A stretch of 64,000 nt of DNA from Streptomyces diastatochromogenes (GTDB lineage Bacteria > Actinomycetota > Actinomycetes > Streptomycetales > Streptomycetaceae): the NCBI GenBank assembly GCA_026913215.1, contig JAPTYK010000007.1, forward strand, positions 124,001 through 188,000. Direction: 5' to 3'. Shown here one piece after another: positions 56,016 through 64,000 of the stretch (positions within the stretch are counted from its first letter, which is position 1; each line of letters begins with the position of its first letter). Below the pieces are notes generated by a model. The model had not been told where the DNA came from, did not search any database, and worked only from the letters and a program-made list of their open reading frames with translations. The position numbers and the translations under genes are program-made.

Positions 56016-57179
56016 TCAGGGTCTCAGTGCACGGCGGGTCGTGGCCGCCATGACGACGGCCATGAGTACGGGGAGGTAGAGGGCAGTCGGCAGAGAGGTC
56101 CAGGAGGCGAGCGCGCCGATCAAGGCCGGCCCCGCGAGGAGACCGAGATACCCGGTGGCCGCGACCGTGCCGACAGCACGTGGCCCTCCGCGGCCGGCGG
56201 CGGAAATCAAGGAGGGGACGGCGGTAGACAGCCCCAGCCCCACTGCGGCCCATCCGGCCGTGGCGATCGGAATCGAGTTGGAGGCCACCCCGATCGCCAG
56301 GCCTACGGCTCCGAGTCCGGCACCGATTCTGACCACGGTGACGTGCCCGTAACGGGCCAGCATCCTGTCCCCGCACAGCCGCCCAACCGCCATCGCAGCG
56401 CTGTAGACCGCGAAGGCGGCGGCGGCGAGGGTTTCCGATCCGCCCAGGTCCTTGATGTGTACGGCGGACCAGTCGACGGCGGCACCTTCACAGAGCAGGC
56501 AGGCCGCCGCGAGGGCACCCAGAAGCCACAGGCTGCGCCGGGGAAGCGCGGCTTCGTCTTCATCGTCGAGTGACGCGCTGGCGGGGGCGTCGAGGTGGCC
56601 TGCAGCCCGGACCGTGCGGCCGGAGGTGACCGCCGCCAGGGAGACCAGGATGCCGACAGCAGCGAACAACAGGTCGTGCGGCAGGCATGCGGTCACCGCT
56701 GTCAGCGCGGCTCCGAGGAGCGCGCCGACGCTGTAGGCACAGTGGAACCCGGACATGATCGGACGCTCGTAAGCCCGTTCGCACGTGACTGCAGAGGCGT
56801 TGGCTCCGACATCGAGCAGTCCGTGGAAGGCCCCGAACACCGCGGCGGCGAGCGACAGCGTGAGGAGCGAGCGCCCCTGCCCCAAGAGGACCAGGGAGAA
56901 GCCGAAGCCAACAGCGGGAAGGACCAGCAGGCGGGATGATCCGAGCCGGTCAGCGATGCGGCCGCCGATCAGGAGGCCTCCCACCATCCCGGCAGCGGCC
57001 GAGAGAAGAACTACGGCTAGGCCACCGGACTGGAGATCAGCAGCGGCGCGAACGGCGGGCATCCGGGCGCCCCATACGGCCATGACCACGCCCAGAGTGG
57101 CGAAGTATCCGATCAGGAGCAGCCGAGACCGCTTCGTCGAAGGGGCCACGCGGGCCGTGGAGGTCGCGGTGGTTGTCAC
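56016..57179 (-). CDS. MFS transporter, 387 aa
   Basis: Twelve hydrophobic segments, with the MFS loop GGRIADRLGSSRLLVLPAVG between helices 2 and 3 and GGLLIGGRIADRLG as the A-motif region. FHGLLDVGANASAVTCERAY and GFHCAYSVGALLGAALTAVT resemble the YbjJ/FucP-like branch. GTG 57179 starts MTTTATSTARVAPSTKRSRL. It probably exports a small molecule. It is divergent from the 57573 gene. There is no direct link to the kinase operon 3 kb away. Confidence 0.88.
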   Translation of the reverse strand: MTTTATSTARVAPSTKRSRLLLIGYFATLGVVMAVWGARMPAVRAAADLQSGGLAVVLLSAAAGMVGGLLIGGRIADRLGSSRLLVLPAVGFGFSLVLLGQGRSLLTLSLAAAVFGAFHGLLDVGANASAVTCERAYERPIMSGFHCAYSVGALLGAALTAVTACLPHDLLFAAVGILVSLAAVTSGRTVRAAGHLDAPASASLDDEDEAALPRRSLWLLGALAAACLLCEGAAVDWSAVHIKDLGGSETLAAAAFAVYSAAMAVGRLCGDRMLARYGHVTVVRIGAGLGAVGLAIGVASNSIPIATAGWAAVGLGLSTAVPSLISAAGRGGPRAVGTVAATGYLGLLAGPALIGALASWTSLPTALYLPVLMAVVMAATTRRALRP

Positions 57180-57572
57180 CTGCGGCCTCCGTGCTCTCGG
57201 CCATGCGGCCGCGCTCCGTCACCGGCACACGGCGGGTCCTGGTGTGGTGCGAGTACGGCCGCTCGAGCTGGTGCTGACGGCTGGGCATGCCGGCAGTGTC
57301 CGCGAGCGGGACCGCTGGCACGCGGATCGGGGGCTGGAGAGCTTGGTGCGGGGTGGATTGGCTGTCGCATGACGGGATGGTGGGCCGTGAACCGGACACC
57401 CTCGTCGAGCACTTCCTTCGCCGTCCACGCAGTCCTCGCCGACAAGCCTCCACTCATGGGTGCTGCCCGGTCTCGCGGTGGTTGGGACACCAGCGGGAGG
57501 ACCGTTCAGACTGACTGCGCTGCTCCGGTCATCGGATGCGGCGTGGGCCGAGACCTGTTCGGGAGATTCTTC
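57180..57572 (+). other. Intergenic stretch between divergent genes, about 390 b
   Basis: Should carry promoters for the MFS gene and for the 57573 gene. I see no repeat or RNA gene. Confidence 0.3.
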
Positions 57573-58489
57573 ATGCTGTCGCTGGTGCCGTACGTGCCGC
57601 CGATCGCTCGTGACGCGGGGAGTTGTGTGTGCGGTGTGTCGCGCTGGGTCTTCGAAGAGGTTCTATGCCAGTCCTGTCGGAGCACAGCAGTGGAGGAGCA
57701 TGGCGGGCGCCTCACCCGGCTGTTGGCGGACATCTCGTACGACTACCGCGACATTCGCCTGACGTGGTCGGCTGCTGGGGAGAGTCCGGAATCGTTCAAC
57801 CCGCGGGTTCTGTTCATGGCTCCCGACGTCACAGACCCTGACCGGGGCAAGATCCAGTTGCGCTGGTTCCACTACTGGGCGGACGACATGCTGGTGGCCG
57901 CCTGCGCCGCCGGGGCCAGTGACGAGGAGATCCTGGCGCTCGCGGTCGCTCAGGCTCACTACGCCATCGGCACGCTCGCCGTCCACGAGGTGGGCGAATG
58001 GTTCACCTACAGCGGGAAGCAGGTCTTTCCGCCGCACCGTTCCGATCCTGGCTTCCCGGCTGACGAAGAGAACGGCCCGGACGGCAACGGAGCGGTGGTG
58101 CTGTGGCTCGCGTACGACCACCAGAACGGCACGGCACGTACGCCGGGAGCCGTTGCAGTACCGGCCGGCGGCTGGAAGCCGTACCTGACCGACATCGGGA
58201 CCCTGCCCGGCCAGAGGCTCGACGCCGACGATTCCGGCATCACGGTGGAAGGCCCAGGTGACGCCCCAGCTACTCGGTTCTCCTGGGCCGATGCGACCGC
58301 AGCCTCCTCCCCGGCGCCGAGGATGACCGGTCGAGAATCCTGCACGCCCTGCATCAGAGCATCGTGTCCTCCGAACTCAGTGTGGTCGCCCGGCATCTAC
58401 TCGTACGGGGCCAGCCTGTGCTCGCGCCAGCGCCCGGCTCGGGGGGCTCAGGACTGACCTGGCGGTTCCATCTCACCTACGACGGATGA
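57573..58489 (+). pseudogene. Hypothetical protein with Cys ribbon, about 305 aa, frameshifted
   Basis: ATG 57573 follows GGGAG. GSCVCGVSRWVFEEVLCQSC is a likely zinc ribbon. The body reads IQLRWFHYWADDMLVAACAA, LALAVAQAHYAIGTLAVHEV and AVVLWLAYDHQNGTARTPGA. Near 58300 one base is missing; the natural end in the next frame is SRILHALHQSIVSSELSVVA to LTWRFHLTYDG, stop 58489. Family unknown. Confidence 0.6.
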
Positions 58490-58685
58490 CCAGGCGCTTC
58501 CGGATGTTGAACGGACTGCCCCGCGCACAGTTCTGCAACTCCACCGGTAACCCCGTCGACCCGACGGCCGAGAGGATTTCGCCAGGCCTCGGCGTCGAGG
58601 CGCTCGAGATCAGACTGGGCCCACGATCCACGATCCACGCTCCTGTGCGATCCTCCCTCTTCGACCACTCCAGGAGTCGTTAGCC

Positions 58686-59111
58686 ATGGCCCTTGAAGCA
58701 GACCGCACCCTCCTCAGTCCTGAGCAGCCGCTCGACGACGAGGCCGAGCACGATCAACGAGTCCGCGCGCACCTGGCCAGGCTGGCCAACGCTCGCGGTC
58801 TGTCGGTCGACGAGGTCCTGGAGGCCTTGAATGCGACCCTGGCGTCCGGGCAACCGTTGATCACAGATCCTGAGCACGACGGCGAGGCTGCCCCTGGGCT
58901 TCCGAGCAGTCGAAAGGGGCACGGTCACCCAGCAGCGGCCGGCGGGCCCGGTCTGGGGCGTGACGTCAGTGGACTACCAAGGGCCGCCGGTCGCTCAGCG
59001 CAGCCCCTGCGCGGGTACGGAGCGGTGCCCCTGGCGGCGGGACGCGGTTCCGGGCGCTTTTCCCGCGGAGGCCTTCCGTCTTTCAGCTCCGACGTCCTAC
59101 CCGGACAGTGA
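58686..59111 (+). CDS. Hypothetical protein, up to 141 aa
   Basis: ATG 58686 follows AGGAG. The first 65 residues are native (LLSPEQPLDDEAEHDQRVRA; LARLANARGLSVDEVLEALN). The rest is Gly/Ser/Arg-rich and could be out of frame after a lost base near 58890. The stop overlaps the GTG at 59108. Function unknown. Confidence 0.5.
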   Translation: MALEADRTLLSPEQPLDDEAEHDQRVRAHLARLANARGLSVDEVLEALNATLASGQPLITDPEHDGEAAPGLPSSRKGHGHPAAAGGPGLGRDVSGLPRAAGRSAQPLRGYGAVPLAAGRGSGRFSRGGLPSFSSDVLPGQ

Positions 59112-59433
59112 CCGCCGATTCGGCTGCCACTCCTCGTCTGCTGAAGCGCCGCGGGTTTGTGCTGGGTGGCTGCTGCGCGGCGCCTCGGGGAACCAGCAGG
59201 TGCTGAAACTGCTGGAGGCCGGGCTCATTCAGGTGCCGACGTTGTCTGCCGGGGTCGAGTTGTACGACGACTACGCGGAGATGGCCGTGGCCAACGGTGT
59301 CGCGGAGGGCGACCCGACGCTCGCCCCGATTCTTCGGGGCCGGTCGCAAATGTGCGCAGACAACGAGACGCTGCCAGGAGGGGACGTGGCTGCCGAGGGC
59401 AAGCAGAACCGGCGTTCGGGCGGTGCCGGGTGA
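59108..59433 (+). pseudogene. Hypothetical protein, about 108 aa, frameshifted
   Basis: GTG 59108 overlaps the previous stop and reads MTADSAATPRLLKRRGFVLG. Near 59165 one base is missing; then LRGASGNQQVLKLLEAGLIQ, SAGVELYDDYAEMAVANGVA and TLAPILRGRSQMCADNETLP to TGA 59433. The next gene starts with an overlapping GTG and the same first codons (MTAD). Confidence 0.5.
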
Positions 59434-59960
59434 CCGCCGATGCCAACCAGTCGAGCACTGCGGCGTCTGACACGCTCCAGGAGTGGATAGCCCGCTACCG
59501 ACAGCTGCCGCTCGGGGACAAATCATGGGTCTACACCAGCTTCGCGGAGCTCGTCGTCCGCCACGGGCAGGCATACGAGCCGGCTGCCTGGCCCATGCCC
59601 GACGCCCAGCATCCCGGGCGCTGCTTTCACGTCGCCCGCCGGTGGGCCGACGAGGCCGGGTGGACGTACGTGGAAGGCTTCGTGCTCGTTCCGTCGGAGA
59701 TCCCGTTCAGCGGCTTCGAGCATGCCTGGTGCCTGACGGCCGAAGGCAAGGTGGCCGATCCAGCGCTGCCAGACGGGTGGGCCACGGCATACTTCGGAGT
59801 TCCGCTCTCTGACCGCTTCTGCCGGGAGCAGCGGGCGCTGCGCGGGACGGATGCGGTTCTGACCCTCGATCCGGTCAAGTTCTGGGAAGGGGCGAACACG
59901 ATCATCCTTCGCCAGGGACTGCCCTCGTATGCCGTAAGCCTCACCGAGCGCACCGCCTGA
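59430..59960 (+). CDS. Hypothetical protein, 176 aa
   Basis: GTG 59430 overlaps the previous TGA. LQEWIARYRQLPLGDKSWVY, FHVARRWADEAGWTYVEGFV, FEHAWCLTAEGKVADPALPD and ATAYFGVPLSDRFCREQRAL. The Cys/His/Asp spacing (RCFHVARR, HAWC, VADPA) loosely recalls papain-like or transglutaminase-like folds, which I cannot confirm. Function unknown. Confidence 0.65.
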   Translation: MTADANQSSTAASDTLQEWIARYRQLPLGDKSWVYTSFAELVVRHGQAYEPAAWPMPDAQHPGRCFHVARRWADEAGWTYVEGFVLVPSEIPFSGFEHAWCLTAEGKVADPALPDGWATAYFGVPLSDRFCREQRALRGTDAVLTLDPVKFWEGANTIILRQGLPSYAVSLTERTA

Positions 59961-60199
59961 CCGTCGTCGTTCCCGCGATGCGTGGCTTCCCGCTTCTGCC
60001 CCTCGACCGTCAACCAGCGGAGTTCCGCACAGCGGCGTCCACGTGCTTCCGGAGGCTGTCCGCTTCACGAGGCAGGCTGCGCTCGTCTTGACCACCAGGA
60101 CAGCGTCCACCGCGGACCAGCCGCGGCAGCGCTTCGTAGGTGCCCGGCTCCTCCGAGCCTGCACCTTTCTGTCCCGAGCGGACCGATCGGAGAGCAGCC

Positions 60200-60466
60200 A
60201 TGCCCCAGCTTCCCTACGAGACGATCACCCTGCGAGTCCTCCTCCCGCACGACCTGGACCGGACTGTAGCGGCACTGTCCGGCCGCACTTACGACGCCCG
60301 CACGGCCGCCGGCAGCGAGTTCCAGGTCCACGGCAACCTGCACGACGCCAAGACCACCCGTCTGTGGATGGCCCGAGGGGGCCCCGCTCCTCACCCGCAG
60401 GTGCTGCTGAACGGGCTCGCCCACGAGGGCCTGATCGAGGACGGTGACTACCGGATCAAGGGATAG
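60200..60466 (+). CDS. Hypothetical protein, 88 aa
   Basis: ATG 60200 follows GGAGAG. It is small and beta-rich: PYETITLRVLLPHDLDRTVA, SEFQVHGNLHDAKTTRLWMA, QVLLNGLAHEGLIEDGDYRI. Function unknown. Confidence 0.6.
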   Translation: MPQLPYETITLRVLLPHDLDRTVAALSGRTYDARTAAGSEFQVHGNLHDAKTTRLWMARGGPAPHPQVLLNGLAHEGLIEDGDYRIKG

Positions 60467-60562
60467 TGGGAGCCAGGATTCGCCGCTGCTCCTGCCCGGT
60501 CGGCAAGGACGCTTCACTCCCTCCGAGTACCCCGTCCCTCGGAGCGAAGGAACCTCATCCCC

Positions 60563-61159
60563 ATGACTCGGCAGACGCCCACCCACATCGAGCACACCAC
60601 CCTGAACCCGAGGGCCCGCGGGGCTCACGACCTCGTTCGCCAGGTCGAGGAAGGGCAGCTCGACGTGGACCCTCCCTACCAGCGGGGCAGTGTCTGGACG
60701 GAGGGCCAGCGAGTGGCACTCGTCCGTTCCTGGATGATCGGCCTGCCCGCTGGCGTGATCATCATCAGCGATCGCGACAATCCGAACTGGGCCGCAGCCA
60801 CGGAAGACGTGTACAAGGCCGGGGCGGCGGTATGGGCGGCCGTCGACGGGAAGCAGCGGATCCTGACAGCGAAGCTGTGGTTCACCGATCAGTTCGCTGT
60901 TCCCGCCTCCTGGTTCGACTCGGCGGTCGTGGAGCAGACCGAGCTCACCGAGGATGGCCCCTACGTCCGCTATGGCGGGCTGAGCCAGCCTGGGCGGCTC
61001 AAGTTCGACCGCCGCGCTCAGTTCCAGGTCGCCGAGTTCCGGACGGCCGGAACGATCCATGACGAGGCGGCCATGTACCTGCTCGTCAACGGCGGCGGCA
61101 CGCCCCACACCGGCCAGGAGATGCAGCACGCCCGGGAGATCGCCGAGAAGAAGCCGTAG
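60563..61159 (+). CDS. DUF262-domain protein, 198 aa
   Basis: ATG 60563 follows GAAGGAA. The ParB/Srx-like DUF262 core reads ARGAHDLVRQVEEGQLDVDP, PYQRGSVWTEGQRVALVRSW, MIGLPAGVIIISDR and AVDGKQRILTAKLWFTDQFA, with the PYQR-W and DGKQR signatures. In GmrSD-type modification-dependent defence systems this domain is the GTP/nucleotide-using nuclease part, usually followed by DUF1524. Here the gene is short and the DUF1524 nuclease is absent, so a defence role is possible but unproven. Confidence 0.8.
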   Translation: MTRQTPTHIEHTTLNPRARGAHDLVRQVEEGQLDVDPPYQRGSVWTEGQRVALVRSWMIGLPAGVIIISDRDNPNWAAATEDVYKAGAAVWAAVDGKQRILTAKLWFTDQFAVPASWFDSAVVEQTELTEDGPYVRYGGLSQPGRLKFDRRAQFQVAEFRTAGTIHDEAAMYLLVNGGGTPHTGQEMQHAREIAEKKP

Positions 61160-61221
61160 GTCCTCCGGCCATCTGCGCATTGAGGCCATGTGGCCCGCAG
61201 CAGGGCCCTAGGGTTGCGGCC

Positions 61222-61692
61222 ATGGATGCGACCGCCCCGGCTGAGGCCCTGCTGCTCGTCACCGCCAGCACGGTGCCGGGAACCGACACGGGCAATCTCG
61301 GCCAGCGCCTCGCCGACACCGTGGTCCACCTGCCCGGCCCCGCGGCCGCCGTCGTCGGGAGAAGCACCGTTCCGAAAGACATCGCGTCATGGGCTGCTGA
61401 GATAGGAGAGCGCCAAGGCATGGCCGGTGCGGCCGCCGATCTGGTGATGTACTTCGCGCGCCTGTGGTTCCGCCCTAGCCCAGACCTGCCGGCCGATGTG
61501 GTCGCAGTCGCAATCGCATGCCGTCAGGTGTGGGAAACCCATCTTCGCGATGTCGAACTGCCCTGCCTTACCGACGTGGTGTGCTTGCCCGCGCCTGATG
61601 CGGACGCGTGGCTCCGAGGCGCATCGGGTTGCACCTCGCTCGCCAGGACCGCCGGCGCTCCTCCAGGCTTGATTCCCGAGAACGGCGCGTAA
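61222..61692 (+). CDS. Hypothetical protein, 156 aa
   Basis: ATG 61222. Native blocks are EALLLVTASTVPGTDTGNLG, IGERQGMAGAAADLVMYFAR and VVAVAIACRQVWETHLRDVE. No strong ribosome site precedes the ATG, so the start is moderately certain. It is convergent with the small HTH gene. Function unknown. Confidence 0.55.
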   Translation: MDATAPAEALLLVTASTVPGTDTGNLGQRLADTVVHLPGPAAAVVGRSTVPKDIASWAAEIGERQGMAGAAADLVMYFARLWFRPSPDLPADVVAVAIACRQVWETHLRDVELPCLTDVVCLPAPDADAWLRGASGCTSLARTAGAPPGLIPENGA

Positions 61693-61739
61693 CACGGGTG
61701 GGCAGCTCCACCTGGGCACTCCACCGCACGGCCTCCTCA

Positions 61740-61946
61740 TCAGGCGACGGGTCGGCCTCGGGTGTCTCCGCCCCGAGGGCGCAGGGTCGTCCCGGCCTCG
61801 GTAAGCAAGAGGTGAACGAAGCCGTAGGAGCGTCCGCAGCCCTCGGCTAGGGTCCGGATCGAAGCTCCTTTGTCGTACGCCCGCCTCAAGTCGGCGCCCA
61901 GCCTCTTGCGCGCCAGTCCGGTAATCCACGTACGGCTGCCCAACAC
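61740..61946 (-). CDS. Small helix-turn-helix protein, paralogue of the one at 7621
   Basis: GTG 61946 follows GAGAGAGGAAG. The core YDKGASIRTLAEGCGRSYGF then VHLLLTEAGTT aligns with the 7621 protein (YDxGASxRxxAExxGxSYGFVHxLLxEA). The Gly/Arg tail is shared (RPRGGDTRGRP). The two probably bind similar DNA sites. A 28-bp perfect palindrome lies 29 bases upstream and may be its own operator. Confidence 0.75.
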   Translation of the reverse strand: MLGSRTWITGLARKRLGADLRRAYDKGASIRTLAEGCGRSYGFVHLLLTEAGTTLRPRGGDTRGRPVA

Positions 61947-62325
61947 GTCGTCTTCCTCTCTCTGCGCGAACAATCTCCCGGGCGCCAGCTGGCGCCCGGG
62001 AGCATGCTCACTCTCCCGGTAAGCGGGACCATTCCGGTTTCGGGCACGAGTGCTGGCTTCGTTGGGGGCGGTGTTGCTCGTGGGGCAGTGGCAGACGGAC
62101 TGCAGCGACGCCGTCATACGCCGCACTCAGGACGGTGCGGGCCGGAACCCGTGCCGGGAAGTACGACAGGACGCGGGCGCATGGAAGTTGCTGCCACGCT
62201 CCTGTTCCGCGGTGCGCGGCTACCTGCGACCGGCCCGGTGGCCGGCCCGCCAGATTCGGTGACCTACCCGTTCCAGGATTCGCGATGGCGCGACGCACTG
62301 CCGTGGAGCGCGGTTTCTTGCGGTC
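61947..62325 (+). other. Intergenic stretch between divergent genes, about 380 b
   Basis: Contains the 28-bp palindrome at 61975-62002. The rest should be promoter DNA for the small HTH gene and the 62326 gene. Confidence 0.4.
61975..62002. promoter_or_regulatory. 28-bp perfect palindrome upstream of the small HTH gene
   Basis: CTCCCGGGCGCCAG followed by its exact complement. It lies in the leader or promoter of a gene for a DNA-binding protein and between divergent genes, which fits an operator. It could also fold in RNA. Confidence 0.5.
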
Positions 62326-63276
62326 ATGCCAGACAACGACCTCGCTCGTCGCCTCCGCGACCAGCTCACCGCCCACCCCACCCCGCAAGATCCTCAAGCC
62401 TGGATCACCGCCCACCTGCCCAACATCAGCCACGCGGGCCGCCCCATCATCGATGCGGCCCACGATGCCCTGGGCATCAGCGAAGAGGACGCGGCCGCCC
62501 TGCTCGATGCAGATCTCCTACCGGAGCAGTTGCTGGCGGCGCTCGATCAGCTCTCCGACGGTGCTGCGGCGATCACCTGGGAAGCGGCGTATGCCGCCGC
62601 CTACGACCTCGAGGACGGTGACTTCAGCGTCGCAGCCGAGCATCAAGCACGCCGCCGCGTGTGGGGAGTCGCCCACGACCTGATCACTGACGGCACCCGG
62701 CGCAGCGGCAGCCGTGGGCTACCAGCCAGCGTTATGCAGTTCATCGTGGCCGGCTGGGTGGACGACTGCCTGACCAGCGGACGGGAGCCGACCTTCTGGC
62801 GTGATGAACGCGGAATCTGGCGGACCTCCAACGGGGCGATGTACGCGCCCCGGCTGACCGAGGCCGCCGTCATCTACCCCGGCAGCATGCAGGGCACCGA
62901 GGACGCGCTCGCCGCGCTCGGCGCCTCAGATCTAACCTGGGTGGGCGTCCTTGGTGACCGCCGCCTGCGCCACGTCATCGTCCCGGCCGACAAACTGAGC
63001 GTCCTCAGCCAGAGCGCACACATTCGTACCCTCGGCACTCCGCCGCCAGACACCGTCTACACGTACCTGCACACCTCGTGGCTGCGCACCAGCGGCGACG
63101 TCTGCCAGCGCTGCGGCACGGTGGCGTTCCTCGCCCGGGCCACCGACTGGCCCGGGGCCCCGGCCCTGTGCCCCGACTGTCACGAGGCGATGAGAACCGC
63201 TCAGGCAGCCGCTGGGCACCAGTGCGCGGACGGGTGCGCGCAGCCTGTCGACCACACGGGGCTGTGCCTTCCCTGA
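62326..63276 (+). CDS. Hypothetical protein with C-terminal zinc ribbon, 316 aa
   Basis: ATG 62326. DPQAWITAHLPNISHAGRPI, AHDALGISEEDAAALLDADL, SVMQFIVAGWVDDCLTSGRE and WVGVLGDRRLRHVIVPADKL form a soluble body. CQRCGTVAFLARATDWPGAP with LCPDCHEAM and HQCADGCAQPVDHTGLC make a Cys-rich end, likely zinc-binding. A strong hairpin follows the stop. Function unknown. Confidence 0.65.
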   Translation: MPDNDLARRLRDQLTAHPTPQDPQAWITAHLPNISHAGRPIIDAAHDALGISEEDAAALLDADLLPEQLLAALDQLSDGAAAITWEAAYAAAYDLEDGDFSVAAEHQARRRVWGVAHDLITDGTRRSGSRGLPASVMQFIVAGWVDDCLTSGREPTFWRDERGIWRTSNGAMYAPRLTEAAVIYPGSMQGTEDALAALGASDLTWVGVLGDRRLRHVIVPADKLSVLSQSAHIRTLGTPPPDTVYTYLHTSWLRTSGDVCQRCGTVAFLARATDWPGAPALCPDCHEAMRTAQAAAGHQCADGCAQPVDHTGLCLP

Positions 63277-63284
63277 CCCGGTGT

Positions 63285-63320
63285 TACTCCCCGGTGCCTG
63301 ACGTCGGGCACCGGGGAGTA
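63285..63320 (+). terminator. Hairpin terminator after the 62326 gene
   Basis: TACTCCCCGGTGCC and its exact complement pair around an 8-base loop, nine bases after the stop. Confidence 0.75.
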
Positions 63321-63501
63321 CTGGCCTCCCCGCACGCGGCGTCCGTCCTGATCTGCGGGGCGGCTGTCCTGCGCGTCATGGTCGACGACACGGGACCACG
63401 AGAGGGCCACACCTTCAGATTCGCCGTCGCCGCCGTGCCGTCCCCCCACACCCGCACCATCGCCCCTGCTTGCTCTCACACCGGACGACTAGGAGAACGA
63501 C

Positions 63502-63903
63502 GTGGGGCTTTCCATCCGAGCAGGTCGACCGAACGGCCCGCTGCCCAGTGATCCGTTGCCGCAGTGGTCGTACACGGGCTTCAGTCTCTTCCGCCGCGGG
63601 ATCGCCAGCCACATCGGCATCAACCTCTCTCAGATGCACGGCTACGGCGGCCGCCGTCGATGGAGCAGCGTGACCAGTCCCTTGCGTCACCTCCTGGACC
63701 ACGACGACGACCGCGGTGAGCTGACGCCCGAGCAGGCGCGCGAGCTTGCCCCGGCACTGAGCGAAGCACTCGCCGAACTCGGCCGCAGTGACCCCGAGGG
63801 CCTCCTGTGGGGGCCCGACGGCTACAACGGGCGCGTCGGGCGGGAGTTCGTTGACCTCCTCACGCTCTGCGCCGAAGAGGACGTCCCAGCCGTCTTCTGC
63901 TGA
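63502..63903 (+). CDS. Hypothetical protein, 133 aa
   Basis: GTG 63502 follows GGAGAA. FSLFRRGIASHIGINLSQMH, GELTPEQARELAPALSEALA and GRVGREFVDLLTLCAEEDVP are native-looking. The last 100 bases of the window after it hold no complete gene. Function unknown. Confidence 0.6.
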   Translation: MGLSIRAGRPNGPLPSDPLPQWSYTGFSLFRRGIASHIGINLSQMHGYGGRRRWSSVTSPLRHLLDHDDDRGELTPEQARELAPALSEALAELGRSDPEGLLWGPDGYNGRVGREFVDLLTLCAEEDVPAVFC

Positions 63904-64000
63904 ACCCCAAGCTCCACGAGTCCGTGGCACGCCGGCTCCTGCCGTCTCATGACGAAAGCGCCGGGCAGCAGCAGCTGTCGATTCAGGTCGCCGCGGACTG

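Noticed and set aside
1..64000. CRISPR array
   Set aside because: No regularly spaced direct repeats were seen anywhere in the window.

Overview
This window looks like an accessory region from a high-GC actinomycete, most likely Streptomyces or a close relative. The signs are strongly G/C-ended codons, many GTG starts preceded by GGAGG-type sites, GTGA/ATGA gene overlaps, a WhiB-like protein, an HU protein, a LexA repressor, an initiator tRNA, and many small proteins of unknown function. No replication, conjugation or ribosomal genes are visible, so I cannot tell a chromosome arm from a large plasmid.

Layout. 1-3.0 kb: a damaged IS21-type element (istA/istB) has split a small minus-strand gene, and the split can be undone in frame. 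3.2-12.9 kb: unknown small genes mixed with regulators (RapZ-C/LuxR-HTH fusion, small HTH protein, HU, sugar-nucleotide reductase-like SDR, LexA, WhiB-like). 13.3-19.3 kb: a 6.06-kb Tn3-family transposon with 49-bp perfect ends, a 5-bp target duplication (GATTA) and a merB/merR cargo. It sits inside the first gene of a two-gene bacterial-PH-domain membrane operon. 19.8-28.5 kb: the second PH-domain gene and a run of unknown genes. 28.6 kb: tRNA-fMet. 29.7-31.4 kb: a frame-damaged tyrosine integrase with a small partner gene. 31.9-38.5 kb: a second run of unknown genes, including an RraB-like protein, a long coiled-coil protein and an RDD membrane protein. 38.9-44.0 kb: unknown genes and a HTH/TPR regulator split by two nested insertion sequences (IS701 family, then IS5/IS427 type). 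44.0-52.8 kb: the most unusual locus, a seven-gene tightly packed operon. It encodes three HprK-like P-loop kinases, an APH-type phosphotransferase, an MDR-type dehydrogenase, a TIM-barrel isomerase-like protein and a protein joining an SAHH-like half to a Gfo/Idh/MocA half. 53-64 kb: unknown genes, an XF1762-like protein, an MFS transporter, a DUF262 protein and a second copy of the small HTH protein.

The split regulator lies head to head with the kinase operon and, when rebuilt, reads through in one frame, so it was probably its local regulator. A window-wide feature is the large number of genes whose reading frame jumps once or more while both halves stay protein-like. Nearly all jumps are equivalent to one missing base, often in a C or G run. 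I treat these as single genes; many may be sequence errors and not real decay.
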